Shown here: piece after piece, positions 26,106-34,844 of the stretch
How positions within the stretch are numbered: position 1 is the stretch's first letter
Layout: each line of letters begins with the position of its first letter
Source: CAWIMX01 sp963837345
GTDB taxonomy: Bacteria; Acidobacteriota; Vicinamibacteria; Vicinamibacterales; CAVVIG01
DNA: 64,000 nt
Assembly (NCBI GenBank): GCA_963837345.1
Contig: CAWIMX010000001.1
Location: 310,001 to 374,000, forward strand
Reading direction: 5' to 3'
Notes under the pieces: generated by a model
Told to the model about the DNA's origin: nothing
The model's database searches: none
The model's input: the letters and a program-made list of their open reading frames with translations, nothing else
Position numbers and translations under genes: made by a program

Positions 26106-26702
26106 TCACGCCACCACCGGCCGCGACCCCGGCTTGACGACCGGCAGCCCGCTCGCGCAGAGCGGACACTGGTCGGGCTCGTACGTCGCCAGCTCGATGT
26201 CGACAAGCGAGCAATACGGCACGTCGAACACGACGCCGCCGGCGCTGCGATCGACGATCGACGCGGCACCCACCACCTGGCCGCCCGCCGCGCGGGCGAC
26301 CTGCATGGTCTCTTTGGTCGATCCCCCCGTCGTGACGACGTCCTCGACGACGAGCACGCGATCACCTTCGCTCAACGTAAAGCCGCGGCGCAGCATCAGG
26401 GCGCCATCGACGCGCTCGGCGAAGATCGCGCGGATGCCCAGGGCTCGCGCCGTTTCGTGGCCGATGACCACGCCGCCCAGGGCGGGCGACAGCACGACGG
26501 TCGGGCGGAGATCGGCGGTCCGCGACGCCAGCGCCCGGCCGAGCTGTTCGGCGCGATCAGGGTGCTGCAGGACGAGGGCGCATTGGAGATAGCCCGGGCT
26601 GTGCAACCCCGACGACAGGCGGAAATGGCCGTCGAGCAGGGCGCCGGATCGCCGGAAGGCGTCGAGAAGGTCTTCACGCGTGGGCACGGCACGAAGCGTC
26701 AT
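26106..26702 (-). CDS. pyrE: Orotate phosphoribosyltransferase
   Basis: Converts orotate and PRPP to OMP; 198 residues. PRPP-binding signature RVLVVEDVVTTGGSTKE and GYLQCALVLQHP near the N-terminus. C-terminal tail DQCPLCASGLPVVKPGSR holds a CxxC pair, shared with the second PyrE-like gene at 31205-31837. The ATG at 26702 (MTLRAVPTREDLL) fits the family. A minus-strand TATACT at 26712-26717 lies only 9 nt upstream, so the mRNA may be nearly leaderless. Confidence 0.93.
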   Translation of the reverse strand: MTLRAVPTREDLLDAFRRSGALLDGHFRLSSGLHSPGYLQCALVLQHPDRAEQLGRALASRTADLRPTVVLSPALGGVVIGHETARALGIRAIFAERVDGALMLRRGFTLSEGDRVLVVEDVVTTGGSTKETMQVARAAGGQVVGAASIVDRSAGGVVFDVPYCSLVDIELATYEPDQCPLCASGLPVVKPGSRPVVA

Positions 26703-26812
26703 CAGGCCGGTAGTATACAATTCGGTCCAGGCCCGAACCGAGGGCCCCCGCCACACGTCTAGTGTTAGAAGCCAGATTTGGCAAATCCCGTCCGCTTCAG
26801 GAGTCGACATTC

Positions 26813-28453
26813 ATGCGTCAGCACCACCCTCTCCACTGGCCGACGGCCCTGGCGCTCGCGCTGGCCGTGGCCCTGCCTTTCGCCTCGTCTCTGTCGGCCC
26901 AGACGCGCCCGTCGTTGCTCGACGGCATCGTCCAGAGCGCCGCGGCAGCCGAGGAGCAGCCGGCCATGCGCCTGTCGGTGGACGAGGCGGTGTCCATGGC
27001 GCTCGAGCAGAATCTGGGCATCCAGATCCAGCGCTTGGGTCCCCAGATCGAGGACATGGCCGTCTCGGCGGCCAGGGCGAGCTGGACGCCGGTCTTCAAC
27101 TCCACGCTGACGAACCGCGACGCCACTCAAGTATCGTCCAGCGCGATCTCGCCGAGCAGCACGTCGAACACGTTCTCGACGGTCCTGGGCGCGAGCCAGA
27201 ATCTGCCCTGGGGCGGGTCGTACTCGGCCGACTGGACGAACTCGCGCGCGACGAGCACGAACATCTTCAACAACTTCAGCCCTCAACTGCAGAGCAACTT
27301 CCAGGCGAGCTACACGCAGCCGTTGCTGCGCAACTTCTCGATCGATACGATTCGCGAGCAGGTGGCGCTCAGCCAGAAGGGCCGGGAGCTGTCGGACATC
27401 CAGCTGCAGACCGTCATTACGCAGACGGTCCGAAATGTGAAGAACGCATACTGGGATCTGGCCTACGCGATCGACAACCTGAAGGCGAACCAGCAGTCGC
27501 TTGCCCTCTCGCAGCAGTCGCTGGCCGACAATCAAAAGCGCGTGGAAGTCGGCACGATGGCGCCCATCGACATCGTGCAGGCGCAGGCCGAAGTCGCCAG
27601 CAACCAGCAGAACGTGATTGTCGCCCAGGCGGCGATCACCAACGCGGAAGATCGGCTGCGGGCGCTCATCTTCGACCCGGACCGGCCGGACTTCTGGGAC
27701 GTGTCGCTCGAGCCGACCGACTCGGTGGCCTTCCAGGCCCAGGCGGTGGACATCGACGCGGCCGTCCGCAACGCCCTGGCGAAGCGGACTGATCTGGCGC
27801 AGGCGAAGAACGGCCTCGAGCAGAACGACATCACCATGCGCTACTTCCGCAACCAGCTGCTGCCCGACGTCAATGCGACGGTCAGCTACCAGGCGGTCGG
27901 GATCGGCGGCTCGCAGCTTGAACCGATTGATCCGTTCTCACTGGGCAACGGCATCACGCCGTCGCGAACGGTGTTGTCCCAGGTCGGGTTCGGTTCGGTC
28001 CTCGGCGACGTGTTCAGCAACGCGTACCCGACCTGGGTGTTCGGCGTGTCGTTCGGCTATCCGATCGGCACCAGCAGCTCGGAGGCGAATCTGGCCCGCG
28101 CGCGGCTCGAGTACCAGCAGGCCCAGGGCAGCCTGAAGAATCTCGAGCTGCAGGTCGCGACGCAGGTCCGTGTCGCCGCCCGCCAGGTGCAGACGAACCA
28201 GCAGCGCGTGGAAGCGGCACGGGCGGCGCGCTCGCTCCAGGAGCAGAAGCTCGACGCGGAAGAGAAGAAGTTCGCCGCCGGCCTGTCCACCAATTTCCAG
28301 GTCATTCAAGCCCAGCGCGATCTGGCGCTTGCCCGGACGAGCGAAGTGCAGGCCATCGCCGACTACAACAAGTCACTGGTCGATCTCGAGGCCGTGCAGG
28401 AGGTGCCCCTGGCCGGCTCGACCACGGGAGCGACCACGACGCCGGGACGGTAG
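26813..28453 (+). CDS. TolC-family outer membrane protein
   Basis: 546 residues with signal peptide (LALALAVALPFASSLSAQ) and two repeats of the OEP/TolC fold: RLSVDEAVSMALEQNLGIQIQ opens the first, and long coiled-coil helices rich in Gln/Ala follow. Predicted trimeric outer-membrane channel for efflux or type I secretion. No adjacent inner-membrane pump or adaptor gene is present, so its partner is elsewhere. ATG 26813 has AGGAG about 8 nt upstream. The 110-bp gap before it contains only the pyrE promoter region. Confidence 0.93.
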   Translation: MRQHHPLHWPTALALALAVALPFASSLSAQTRPSLLDGIVQSAAAAEEQPAMRLSVDEAVSMALEQNLGIQIQRLGPQIEDMAVSAARASWTPVFNSTLTNRDATQVSSSAISPSSTSNTFSTVLGASQNLPWGGSYSADWTNSRATSTNIFNNFSPQLQSNFQASYTQPLLRNFSIDTIREQVALSQKGRELSDIQLQTVITQTVRNVKNAYWDLAYAIDNLKANQQSLALSQQSLADNQKRVEVGTMAPIDIVQAQAEVASNQQNVIVAQAAITNAEDRLRALIFDPDRPDFWDVSLEPTDSVAFQAQAVDIDAAVRNALAKRTDLAQAKNGLEQNDITMRYFRNQLLPDVNATVSYQAVGIGGSQLEPIDPFSLGNGITPSRTVLSQVGFGSVLGDVFSNAYPTWVFGVSFGYPIGTSSSEANLARARLEYQQAQGSLKNLELQVATQVRVAARQVQTNQQRVEAARAARSLQEQKLDAEEKKFAAGLSTNFQVIQAQRDLALARTSEVQAIADYNKSLVDLEAVQEVPLAGSTTGATTTPGR

Positions 28454-28459
28454 GTTCGC

Positions 28460-28485
28460 CGTTCCTCAGTTCCTCAGTTCCGAGG
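28460..28485. repeat. CTCAGTTCC intergenic repeat, copy 1
   Basis: The short gap after the TolC gene contains two and a half copies of a 9-bp unit (CGTTCCTCAGTTCCTCAG). The same 18 bases recur in reverse orientation at 34702-34719 in the pyrR leader, and related units fill 63030-63099. It overlaps the putative -35 region of the following glycosyltransferase. Confidence 0.6.
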
Positions 28486-28506
28486 ATTCGGTTTACACTC
28501 GCCGCC

Positions 28507-29256
28507 GTGCCGAAGCTCTCGGTCACGGTGATCACCAGGAACGAGGCCGCGAACGTCGGTGCGGCCCTTCAGTCGGTCGCCTGGGCCGACGAACTGGTCG
28601 TCGTCGATTCGGAAAGCACGGACGACACGGCGGCCATCGCCCGCCAGTACACCGACCGCGTCGACGTACGCGCGTGGCCAGGGTACGTCGCGCAGAAGAA
28701 CTACGCCGCGCAGGCGGCGACCCACGACTGGATCCTGTCGCTCGACGCCGACGAGCGGGTCACTCCGGAGCTGGCGGCGGAAATCCGGCGCACCCTGGCC
28801 GACCGTCCGGCCGTCGCCGCCTACCGCGTGCCGCGTGTCACGTGGCACCTGGGCCGCTGGGTGCGCACGACCGACTGGTACCCCGACTTCCAGACCCGCC
28901 TCTACGACCGTCGCCTGGCCCGGTGGGAGGGCCAGTACGTGCACGAGTCGGTGGCTGCGAGCGGCCCGGTCGGCCGGCTGCGCGGCGAGCTGCAGCACTA
29001 CCCGTATCGCGACATCGCCGACCACCTCGACACAATCGATCGGTACGCCGGCTACGCCGCCCGCCAGATGTTCGAGTGCGGCCGTCGGGCCGGGCTGACC
29101 GATCTGGCCGTCCATCCCCCGCTGGCCTTCCTGCGCAACTACCTCGTGCGCGGCGGCTTCCGCGACGGAGCCGCCGGCTTCGTGATCTCGCAGATGAACG
29201 CCTACTATGTGTTCCTGAAGTTCGCGAAGCTCTGGGAGCTGCAGCGCCGCGCCTGA
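28507..29256 (+). CDS. Family 2 glycosyltransferase (WaaE/KdtX-like)
   Basis: 249 residues. GT-A fold start LSVTVITRNEAANVGAALQS, VVDSESTDDT and the DxD-type LSLDADERVTPEL, followed by the WaaE-like part WYPDFQTRLYDRRLARWEG and HLDTIDRYAGYAARQM. Members add sugars to the lipopolysaccharide core. GTG start at 28507 lies 7 nt behind a TACACT hexamer (28494-28499), suggesting leaderless expression. The next gene overlaps it by one base (TGATG). Confidence 0.93.
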   Translation: MPKLSVTVITRNEAANVGAALQSVAWADELVVVDSESTDDTAAIARQYTDRVDVRAWPGYVAQKNYAAQAATHDWILSLDADERVTPELAAEIRRTLADRPAVAAYRVPRVTWHLGRWVRTTDWYPDFQTRLYDRRLARWEGQYVHESVAASGPVGRLRGELQHYPYRDIADHLDTIDRYAGYAARQMFECGRRAGLTDLAVHPPLAFLRNYLVRGGFRDGAAGFVISQMNAYYVFLKFAKLWELQRRA

Positions 29257-30386
29257 TGTTCTCCCTCCACATCGACACCGCGCGGACGTGGCGCGGCGGC
29301 CAGAACCAGGTGCTGCTCACGGTCAACGGCCTGCGAGCGATCGGCCAGCGTGCCGCCCTCGTCGCCCACCCGGGCGGCGAACTCCGACGCCGCGCCGCCG
29401 AGGGTCTCGAACTCGTGCCCCTCGCGCCCCGCACGGAAGTCGACCTGACGGCCGCGTGGCGACTGGCGCGCGTGCTCAAGCGCCTCCGCCCCGATGTCGT
29501 CCACGCCCACGATCCGCACGGCGTCGCCATCGCCGCGCTCGCGTTGCCGATGGCCGGCGCCTCGATTGCGCCGCCGATCGTGGCGTCGCGCCGCGTCGAT
29601 TTCCACCTGAAAGGCCATTCGTTCTCGCGATGGAAATACCGGCAGGTCGACTGCTTCATCGCCGCATCCGACGCCATCCGACAGATGCTGCTCGCCGACG
29701 GGGTGCCTCCGGCGCGGGCCGTCACCGTGCACGAAGGCATCGACCTCGAGCACGTGCAGGCTGCGCCGGCGGTGAACATCCACGAGGCGTTCTGGCTGCC
29801 CCACCAGGCCCCCGTGGTGGGCAACGTCGCGGCGCTGGTGCCGCACAAGGGCCACCGGTACCTGATCGACGCGGCCCGGCTCGTCGTACAAACGATTCCG
29901 GACACACGGTTCGTGATTCTCGGAGAGGGCGAGCTGCGCGAGTCGCTGGAGCGTCAGGTCCGCGAGCACCGCCTCGAGAAGCACGTGTTCCTGCCAGGCT
30001 TTCGGACCGACGTCCTCGGCTGCATCAAGAGCTTCGACGTGTTCGCGATGAGCTCGGTGACCGAGGGACTGGGCACATCGCTCCTCGACGCGATGGCGTG
30101 CTCCCGCGCCATCGTCGCGACGAGGACGGGTGGGATCCCGGAAGTCGTGGCCGACGGCGAGACGGGGCTGCTCGTGCCGCCGCGCGACGATCGCGCGCTG
30201 GCCGGCGCCATCGTGCGGCTGCTGCAGGACGACGGCGCCAGAGCGGCCATGGGCCGCGCGGGTCTCGCGCGCGTCAACGAACGCTTCAGTCTCGAGCGGA
30301 TGATCGCCGGGACGGCCGCCGTCTACGCGCGACTGGCCGGCACACGCCACGCAACGGACAGTTCCGGTCCCGCTCCGCGCGGTTGA
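29256..30386 (+). CDS. Family 4 glycosyltransferase
   Basis: 376 residues, GT-B fold. N-terminal glycine-rich RTWRGGQNQVLLTVNGL, PDVVHAHDPHGVAIA; C-terminal donor domain with VGNVAALVPHKGHRYLIDA, FVILGEGELRESLE, FLPGFRTDV and SSVTEGLGTSLLDAMAC. Probably LPS/polysaccharide assembly with the preceding glycosyltransferase. Its last ~30 codons overlap the 3' end of the convergent TIGR02757 gene by about 100 bp. Confidence 0.93.
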   Translation: MFSLHIDTARTWRGGQNQVLLTVNGLRAIGQRAALVAHPGGELRRRAAEGLELVPLAPRTEVDLTAAWRLARVLKRLRPDVVHAHDPHGVAIAALALPMAGASIAPPIVASRRVDFHLKGHSFSRWKYRQVDCFIAASDAIRQMLLADGVPPARAVTVHEGIDLEHVQAAPAVNIHEAFWLPHQAPVVGNVAALVPHKGHRYLIDAARLVVQTIPDTRFVILGEGELRESLERQVREHRLEKHVFLPGFRTDVLGCIKSFDVFAMSSVTEGLGTSLLDAMACSRAIVATRTGGIPEVVADGETGLLVPPRDDRALAGAIVRLLQDDGARAAMGRAGLARVNERFSLERMIAGTAAVYARLAGTRHATDSSGPAPRG

Positions 30387-31183
30387 ACCCGCAGGCATTC
30401 ATCATGCCGAGGTGGCACAACGCAAAGTCGTACCGCACGGGATCACCGGGGTCGAGGCGCCGGAGCGCGCCCGTGATGTCCGCCGCCATGCGCCACCCCG
30501 GGCTCGTGTACCGGGTCAGCCCCAGGCAGCGGCCGACCCGGATGACGTGGGTGTCGAGCGGCACGACGAGCTGGGCGGCCGACACGCCGCGCCACACGCC
30601 GAGGTCGAGCGCATCCTGCCGCACCATCCACCGCAGGAAGAGGTTGAGGCGCTTGCAGGCGCTGCCGGCCGAGGGTCGCGGGAAGAAGTACGCGACGCCG
30701 GGCCGCGCCGGCACCCGCCCGTACGCCGTGCGAAGGTCGAGCGCCATGGCCGCGGTCGAAAACCGATCGAGAGCGGACGCGACGTCCCCCGCCGTGCGCT
30801 CGTAGCCCTGCAGGAAGAAGCCTTCGATCGATCCGATAGGATTCGAGCATCTGTCGGATGAGCCACAGGAGCGCCACCAGATCGACCTCGCGGGTCCAGC
30901 GGTGCACCAGTCCGGCGAATGCCGGGCCGTGCTCCCGGGGATGAAAGCGGCGGATGTACTCGGCGGGTCGGTCGCCCATGATGGCCGTCAGGCGCTCGAT
31001 CGACTGGAGGACACTCGACACGCGCCCGAACGCCAACGCGGCGGCACAGAATCCCACGACCTCGCGATCGTCGGCCCGCGTGTACCGCCGGACGATCTGA
31101 ATGGGATCGGCGGCGGCCTCCGGGTGGTTGAATCCGGTGTACAGGCGATCGAGGGGGAGCTTCAACAGGGAGACGTCGGACAC
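30286..31183 (-). CDS. TIGR02757/DUF2400 family protein (frameshifted)
   Basis: N-terminal half in one frame from ATG 31183 (LYTGFNHPEAAADPIQIVRRY, VVGFCAAALAFGRVSSVLQS) to LIRQMLESY. It continues in another frame as GSIEGFFLQGYE... and VAYFFPRPSAGSACKRLNLF, LRWMVRQDALDLGVW, PVRYDFALCHLGM. The span is 3n+1 bases, so one surplus base near 30831-30838 accounts for the break. Corrected length is about 298 residues, normal for this helix-hairpin-helix-like family of unknown function. Probably a sequence error rather than a pseudogene. Confidence 0.88.
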
Positions 31184-31204
31184 GACCTCACACCTTCTCT
31201 GGCC

Positions 31205-31837
31205 TCAGAACCTGGTAATCGGCACGCCGCGCCGGCACAGCGGACACTGGTCAGCCGGGAAGTTTTCGGCGGCCTTGTACTCGACCAGCGCGACGTTCGG
31301 CACCCCGAGATCCGTGAGGCTCTCGAGCCGATCGCAGATTTCGACCGTGGCCACCACGGCGCCGCCGGCGTCGCGGACGAGGCCGGCGCACCGCGCGAAC
31401 GTCGCGCCCGTGTTCCGGACGTCGTCGGCCAGCAGCACGCGCGCGCCGCTCAGCTCGGCCCGGTAGAACGGGCGCAGCGTCAGGCCCGAGGCCGAGTCGG
31501 CATGGAAGGGCGCGAAGCGGCAGGGCGGATGCGTCAGGCTGCGGCGGCTGTCGAGCAACCCCGCGATCGTGTGCGCCAGCAGCGCGCCGCCGGTTGCCGG
31601 ACCGGCCACCACCTCGGTCTGCTCGATGATCGGCGCGGGGAGGAGGTCGATGAGGTCCTGGGCGAACCGCCAGATCGTCGACGGATGCCGGAAGAGCTGG
31701 TGCGGATTCACGTACACGGGCCCGTGATACCCGTTGCCGAAGTCGAAGTGCCCGTCGAGGACGATGACTTCCGACAGCTGCAGGTCACGCAGAGCCCGGT
31801 CCCGAATCTCGGTGCGCTTGTCCACGAATGGCCTCAC
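31205..31837 (-). CDS. Orotate phosphoribosyltransferase-like protein (PyrE paralogue)
   Basis: 210 residues, phosphoribosyltransferase fold with PRPP loop ARVLLADDVRNTGATFARC and VVAGPATGGALLAHTIAG. It sits in the pyrR-pyrB-pyrC operon (GTGA overlap with pyrC), yet a second, more canonical pyrE lies at 26106. Both end in a DQCPLCxxGxP tail. It may be the operon's true OPRTase, or act on another base; sequence alone does not decide. GTG start at 31837. Confidence 0.85.
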   Translation of the reverse strand: MRPFVDKRTEIRDRALRDLQLSEVIVLDGHFDFGNGYHGPVYVNPHQLFRHPSTIWRFAQDLIDLLPAPIIEQTEVVAGPATGGALLAHTIAGLLDSRRSLTHPPCRFAPFHADSASGLTLRPFYRAELSGARVLLADDVRNTGATFARCAGLVRDAGGAVVATVEICDRLESLTDLGVPNVALVEYKAAENFPADQCPLCRRGVPITRF

Positions 31838-33168
31838 GCCCTCAGCGTCGTCTCGCGGTTCACGTAGACGACGCGTCCCGCCACCAGGGTTCCCGCCACG
31901 CCGCCCCTGAGCGACCATCCGTCGAAGGGCGTGTTCTTCGACTTCGATTGCATCGTCGCGACCGAGACAGTCACCGCGAGGTCGGGGGCGAGAATGGTGA
32001 TGTCGGCCGGCTCGCCTTCCCCGAGCAATCCACCCGGCACCCCGAGGATGCGCGCCGGCTGCACCGACAGCAGCTCGACGAACCGCGCGAGCGTGACGAT
32101 GCCGTGATGCACGAGGCGATCGAGCCCGAGCGATACCGCGGTTTCGAGCCCGATGATGCCGAACGGCGCACGGTCGAATTCGACGCGCTTCTCGTCGTAG
32201 TGATGCGGCGCGTGGTCGGTGGCGATCGCGTCGATGCTCCCGTCGGCGAGCCCCTCGAGCATCGCGTCGCGGTCGGCTTCCGAGCGCAGCGGCGGGTTCA
32301 TCTTCACGTTGGTGTCGTAGGGAATCGGCCGGGCCAGGTGCTCGTCGGTGAGGATGAGATGGTGCGGCGTCACCTCGCACGTCACCCGCGCGCCGCGCGC
32401 CTTGCCGTGTCGGACCGCATCGAGCGTCTGGCGCGCGCTCATGTGGGCAATGTGCACGGCCCCGCCCGTGAGCCCCGCCAGCGCGATGTCGCGCGCGGCC
32501 ATGATCGATTCGGCCTCGCCCGGAATCCCGCGCAGGCCCAGCGTGGAGGCGAAAAACCCTTCGTGGGCGACGCCCTCGCCCTTGAGCGTCGGGTCTTCGC
32601 AGTGCTCGATGACTTTCAGGCCGAGCATCGAGCTGTATTCGAGGGCCCGGCGCATGAGGAGCGCCGTCGCCACCGGCCGCCCATCGTCGCTCACGGCCAC
32701 GCAGCCGGCCTGCTTCAGCTCGGCGAGGTCGGCAAGCTCGGCGCCCGCCTGACCGCGCGACACCGCCCCAATCGGGTACACGCGGGCAAACGCGGCGTCG
32801 GACGCCTTGCGCAGGATGTAGGCCGTGACGCCGGCGTTGTCGTTGACCGGCGTCGTATTCGGCATGCACGCGACGGCAGTGAACCCGCCGGCGACGGCGG
32901 CGGCCGTCCCCGTGTGGACGGTTTCCTTGTGCTCCTGGCCCGGCTCGCGCAGGTGCACATGCATGTCGATCAGGCCCGGGCAGACGACCAGCCCGGGCGG
33001 AATCTCCACCACGCGCGCGTCGCCCGGCGGCAGATCCCGGCCGACACGCGCAATGCGATCGCCGTCGAGGAGGATGTCGAACGCGCCGTCGCGCGCATTG
33101 GCCGGATCCACGATCCGACCGCCCTTGAGCAGGATCGGCTGTCTGGCTGGCTGCACCTCGTCGCGCAC
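31834..33168 (-). CDS. pyrC: Dihydroorotase (type I)
   Basis: 444 residues. Metal site DMHVHLREPG, carboxylated region, SDDGRPV, HIAHMSARQT and ATDHAPHHYDEK. Converts carbamoyl aspartate to dihydroorotate. The GTG at 33168, one base after the pyrB stop, is preferred over ATG 33186 because a strong GGAGGTGG Shine-Dalgarno lies just ahead of it. Part of pyrR-B-C-E2. Confidence 0.97.
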   Translation of the reverse strand: MRDEVQPARQPILLKGGRIVDPANARDGAFDILLDGDRIARVGRDLPPGDARVVEIPPGLVVCPGLIDMHVHLREPGQEHKETVHTGTAAAVAGGFTAVACMPNTTPVNDNAGVTAYILRKASDAAFARVYPIGAVSRGQAGAELADLAELKQAGCVAVSDDGRPVATALLMRRALEYSSMLGLKVIEHCEDPTLKGEGVAHEGFFASTLGLRGIPGEAESIMAARDIALAGLTGGAVHIAHMSARQTLDAVRHGKARGARVTCEVTPHHLILTDEHLARPIPYDTNVKMNPPLRSEADRDAMLEGLADGSIDAIATDHAPHHYDEKRVEFDRAPFGIIGLETAVSLGLDRLVHHGIVTLARFVELLSVQPARILGVPGGLLGEGEPADITILAPDLAVTVSVATMQSKSKNTPFDGWSLRGGVAGTLVAGRVVYVNRETTLRA

Positions 33169-33169
33169 T

Positions 33170-34123
33170 TCACTCCACCTCCGCACCGCCGGCGAGGAGG
33201 TACAACACCGCCATCCGGACGGCGACGCCGTTGGCCACCTGCTCGAGAATGACCGAGAACGGTCCGTCGGCGACCTCGGACGCGATCTCCACGCCGCGGT
33301 TCATCGGTCCCGGGTGCATGATGATCACGTCCGGTTTGGCGAGAGCCGCGCGTTCGGCCGTCAGGCCGAACACGGTGAAGTACTCGCGCAGCGACGGCAC
33401 GAAGGCGCCGTGCATCCGCTCCTGCTGGATCCGCAGCATCATCACGACGTCGGCCCCCTCGACAGCGGCGTCGACCGAGGTGGTCACGGTGACCCCGAGC
33501 TGCTCGATGCCGACCGGCACCAGTGTCGGCGGCCCGCTCACCCAGACGTCTGCGCCGAGTCGCGTCAGCGCCAGCACGTTCGACCGCAGCACACGGCTGT
33601 GCAGCAGGTCGCCGACGATCGCCACCTTGAGTCCGGCGATCCGGCCCTTGTGCGCGCGGATGGTGAACGCGTCGAGGAGCGCCTGGGTCGGGTGCTCGTG
33701 CATGCCGTCGCCCGCGTTGATGATGCGCGAGCGGCACAGGCGCGCCAGGAGGTGGCCGGCGCCGGACGACGCATGGCGAAGCACGATCATGTCGGGCGCC
33801 ATCGCCTCGATCGTCCGCGCGGTGTCGACGAGAGTCTCGCCCTTGAGCACGCTCGAACTGGCCGCTGCAATGTTCAACGTGTCGGCGCTGAGGCGCTTTT
33901 CGGCGATCTCGAACGAGGTGCGCGTGCGCGTGCTCGCCTCGAAGAACAGGTTCACGACGGTCTTGCCCCTGAGCGTCGGCACCTTCTTGATCGGACGTTC
34001 GCCGATCTCGCGCATGGCCTCGGCCGTGTCGAGAATCAGCCGGATCTCGTCGGCCGACAGGTCCGCGATCCCGAGCAGATCCTTCTTCCGGAGCCCGGTC
34101 GCCGCCATCGTCTCGCTGGTCAT
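33170..34123 (-). CDS. pyrB: Aspartate carbamoyltransferase catalytic subunit
   Basis: 317 residues. Carbamoyl-phosphate site FFEASTRTRTSFE, aspartate-domain motifs DGMHEHPTQALLDAFT and IMHPGPMNRGVEI. No pyrI regulatory subunit is nearby, so it is likely of the PyrI-independent class. Overlaps pyrR by 4 nt (ATGA). Confidence 0.98.
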   Translation of the reverse strand: MTSETMAATGLRKKDLLGIADLSADEIRLILDTAEAMREIGERPIKKVPTLRGKTVVNLFFEASTRTRTSFEIAEKRLSADTLNIAAASSSVLKGETLVDTARTIEAMAPDMIVLRHASSGAGHLLARLCRSRIINAGDGMHEHPTQALLDAFTIRAHKGRIAGLKVAIVGDLLHSRVLRSNVLALTRLGADVWVSGPPTLVPVGIEQLGVTVTTSVDAAVEGADVVMMLRIQQERMHGAFVPSLREYFTVFGLTAERAALAKPDVIIMHPGPMNRGVEIASEVADGPFSVILEQVANGVAVRMAVLYLLAGGAEVE

Positions 34124-34674
34124 GGCTGCGCCTGCCTCTCTTCTTCGATGTCCACTTCATCGCGTCCGTCAATCTCGGCGAGATGCACCTGGACGCTCTG
34201 CGACAGCGAGGTGGGCAGGTTCTTGCCAACGTAGTCGGCCTTGATCGGCAGTTCGCGATGGCCCCGGTCGACGAGCACCACGAGCTGAATCGAGCGGGGC
34301 CGGCCGAAATCGATGAGCGCATCGAGCGCGGCGCGAATCGTCCGCCCCGTGTACAGCACGTCGTCGACGAGGATGATGTGCTTGTCGTCGATCGAGAACG
34401 GGATCGCGGTACTGCGAACGAGTGGCTGCGGTCCGACGGCGTGACGCATCAGGTCGTCCCGGTAGAGCGTGATGTCGAGCGTCCCGGTCGGCACCTCGTG
34501 CCCGCTGATCTTCTGGATCGACTGGGCCAGCCGCTTCGCGATGGGCGCTCCGCGCGTGCGGATGCCGATCAGGGCGACTTCGTCGATCCCGCGGTTGCGC
34601 TCGAGGATCTCGTGTGCGATGCGGGCGAGGGTTCGTCCCACGCGATCGGCGTCCATCACCACAGGCATGGGCAC
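34120..34674 (-). CDS. pyrR: PyrR: pyr operon RNA-binding regulator / uracil phosphoribosyltransferase
   Basis: 184 residues; PRPP motif HIILVDDVLYTGRTIRAALDAL and VALIGIRTRGAPIAKRLAQ identify PyrR. In characterised bacteria it binds a stem-loop in pyr mRNA when UMP is high and shuts off expression, and also has weak UPRTase activity. First gene of the operon, preceded by a leader of about 130 nt that contains a candidate PyrR site (34771-34800). Start could also be one of two close downstream ATGs. Confidence 0.95.
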   Translation of the reverse strand: MPMPVVMDADRVGRTLARIAHEILERNRGIDEVALIGIRTRGAPIAKRLAQSIQKISGHEVPTGTLDITLYRDDLMRHAVGPQPLVRSTAIPFSIDDKHIILVDDVLYTGRTIRAALDALIDFGRPRSIQLVVLVDRGHRELPIKADYVGKNLPTSLSQSVQVHLAEIDGRDEVDIEEERQAQP

Positions 34675-34701
34675 GCCTCGACGGAGAACAGCATCGACCG
34701 A

Positions 34702-34719
34702 GCTGAGGAACTGAGGAAC
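34702..34719 (-). repeat. CTCAGTTCC intergenic repeat, copy 2 (in pyrR leader)
   Basis: Reads CGTTCCTCAGTTCCTCAG on the minus strand, identical over 18 bases to 28461-28478 on the plus strand. It continues upstream as a degenerate run of GTTCCCG/GCTCCCG units to about 34745. It lies within the untranslated leader of pyrR, between the candidate PyrR site and the start codon. Confidence 0.6.
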
Positions 34720-34770
34720 GCGGGAACGGGGACGGGAGCCCGGGAACGACGGGCAGTCGGCATCGGCACC

Positions 34771-34800
34771 TCTTCGCGCTCTCGCTGGAACGCTTTAAAG
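34771..34800 (-). promoter_or_regulatory. Candidate PyrR-binding site in the pyrR leader
   Basis: The minus-strand leader contains GTTCCAGCGAGAGC, which matches the core UCCAGNGAG of the described PyrR recognition loop (ARUCCAGNGAGGYU). It begins about 10 nt after the predicted transcription start. No clear intrinsic terminator follows, so control would be of the translational or other non-attenuator kind. The match is by eye. Confidence 0.4.
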
Positions 34801-34812
34801 ACGGTTCGACGA

Positions 34813-34821
34813 AGTATAGCA
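34813..34821 (-). promoter_or_regulatory. Extended -10 promoter of the pyrR-pyrB-pyrC-pyrE2 operon
   Basis: TGCTATACT on the minus strand, identical to the element before atpZ. It lies in the 170-bp gap between the phosphodiesterase stop (34845) and pyrR (34674). Predicted start of transcription is near 34806, giving a leader of about 130 nt. Confidence 0.5.
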
Positions 34822-34844
34822 CGGCCGCGCCGAGCCGGCCCGGT

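Noticed and set aside
26712..26717. A complete sigma70 promoter for pyrE
   Set aside because: The TATACT is good, but no acceptable -35 hexamer lies 16-18 bp upstream. I kept it only as a note on pyrE and in the leaderless-start finding.
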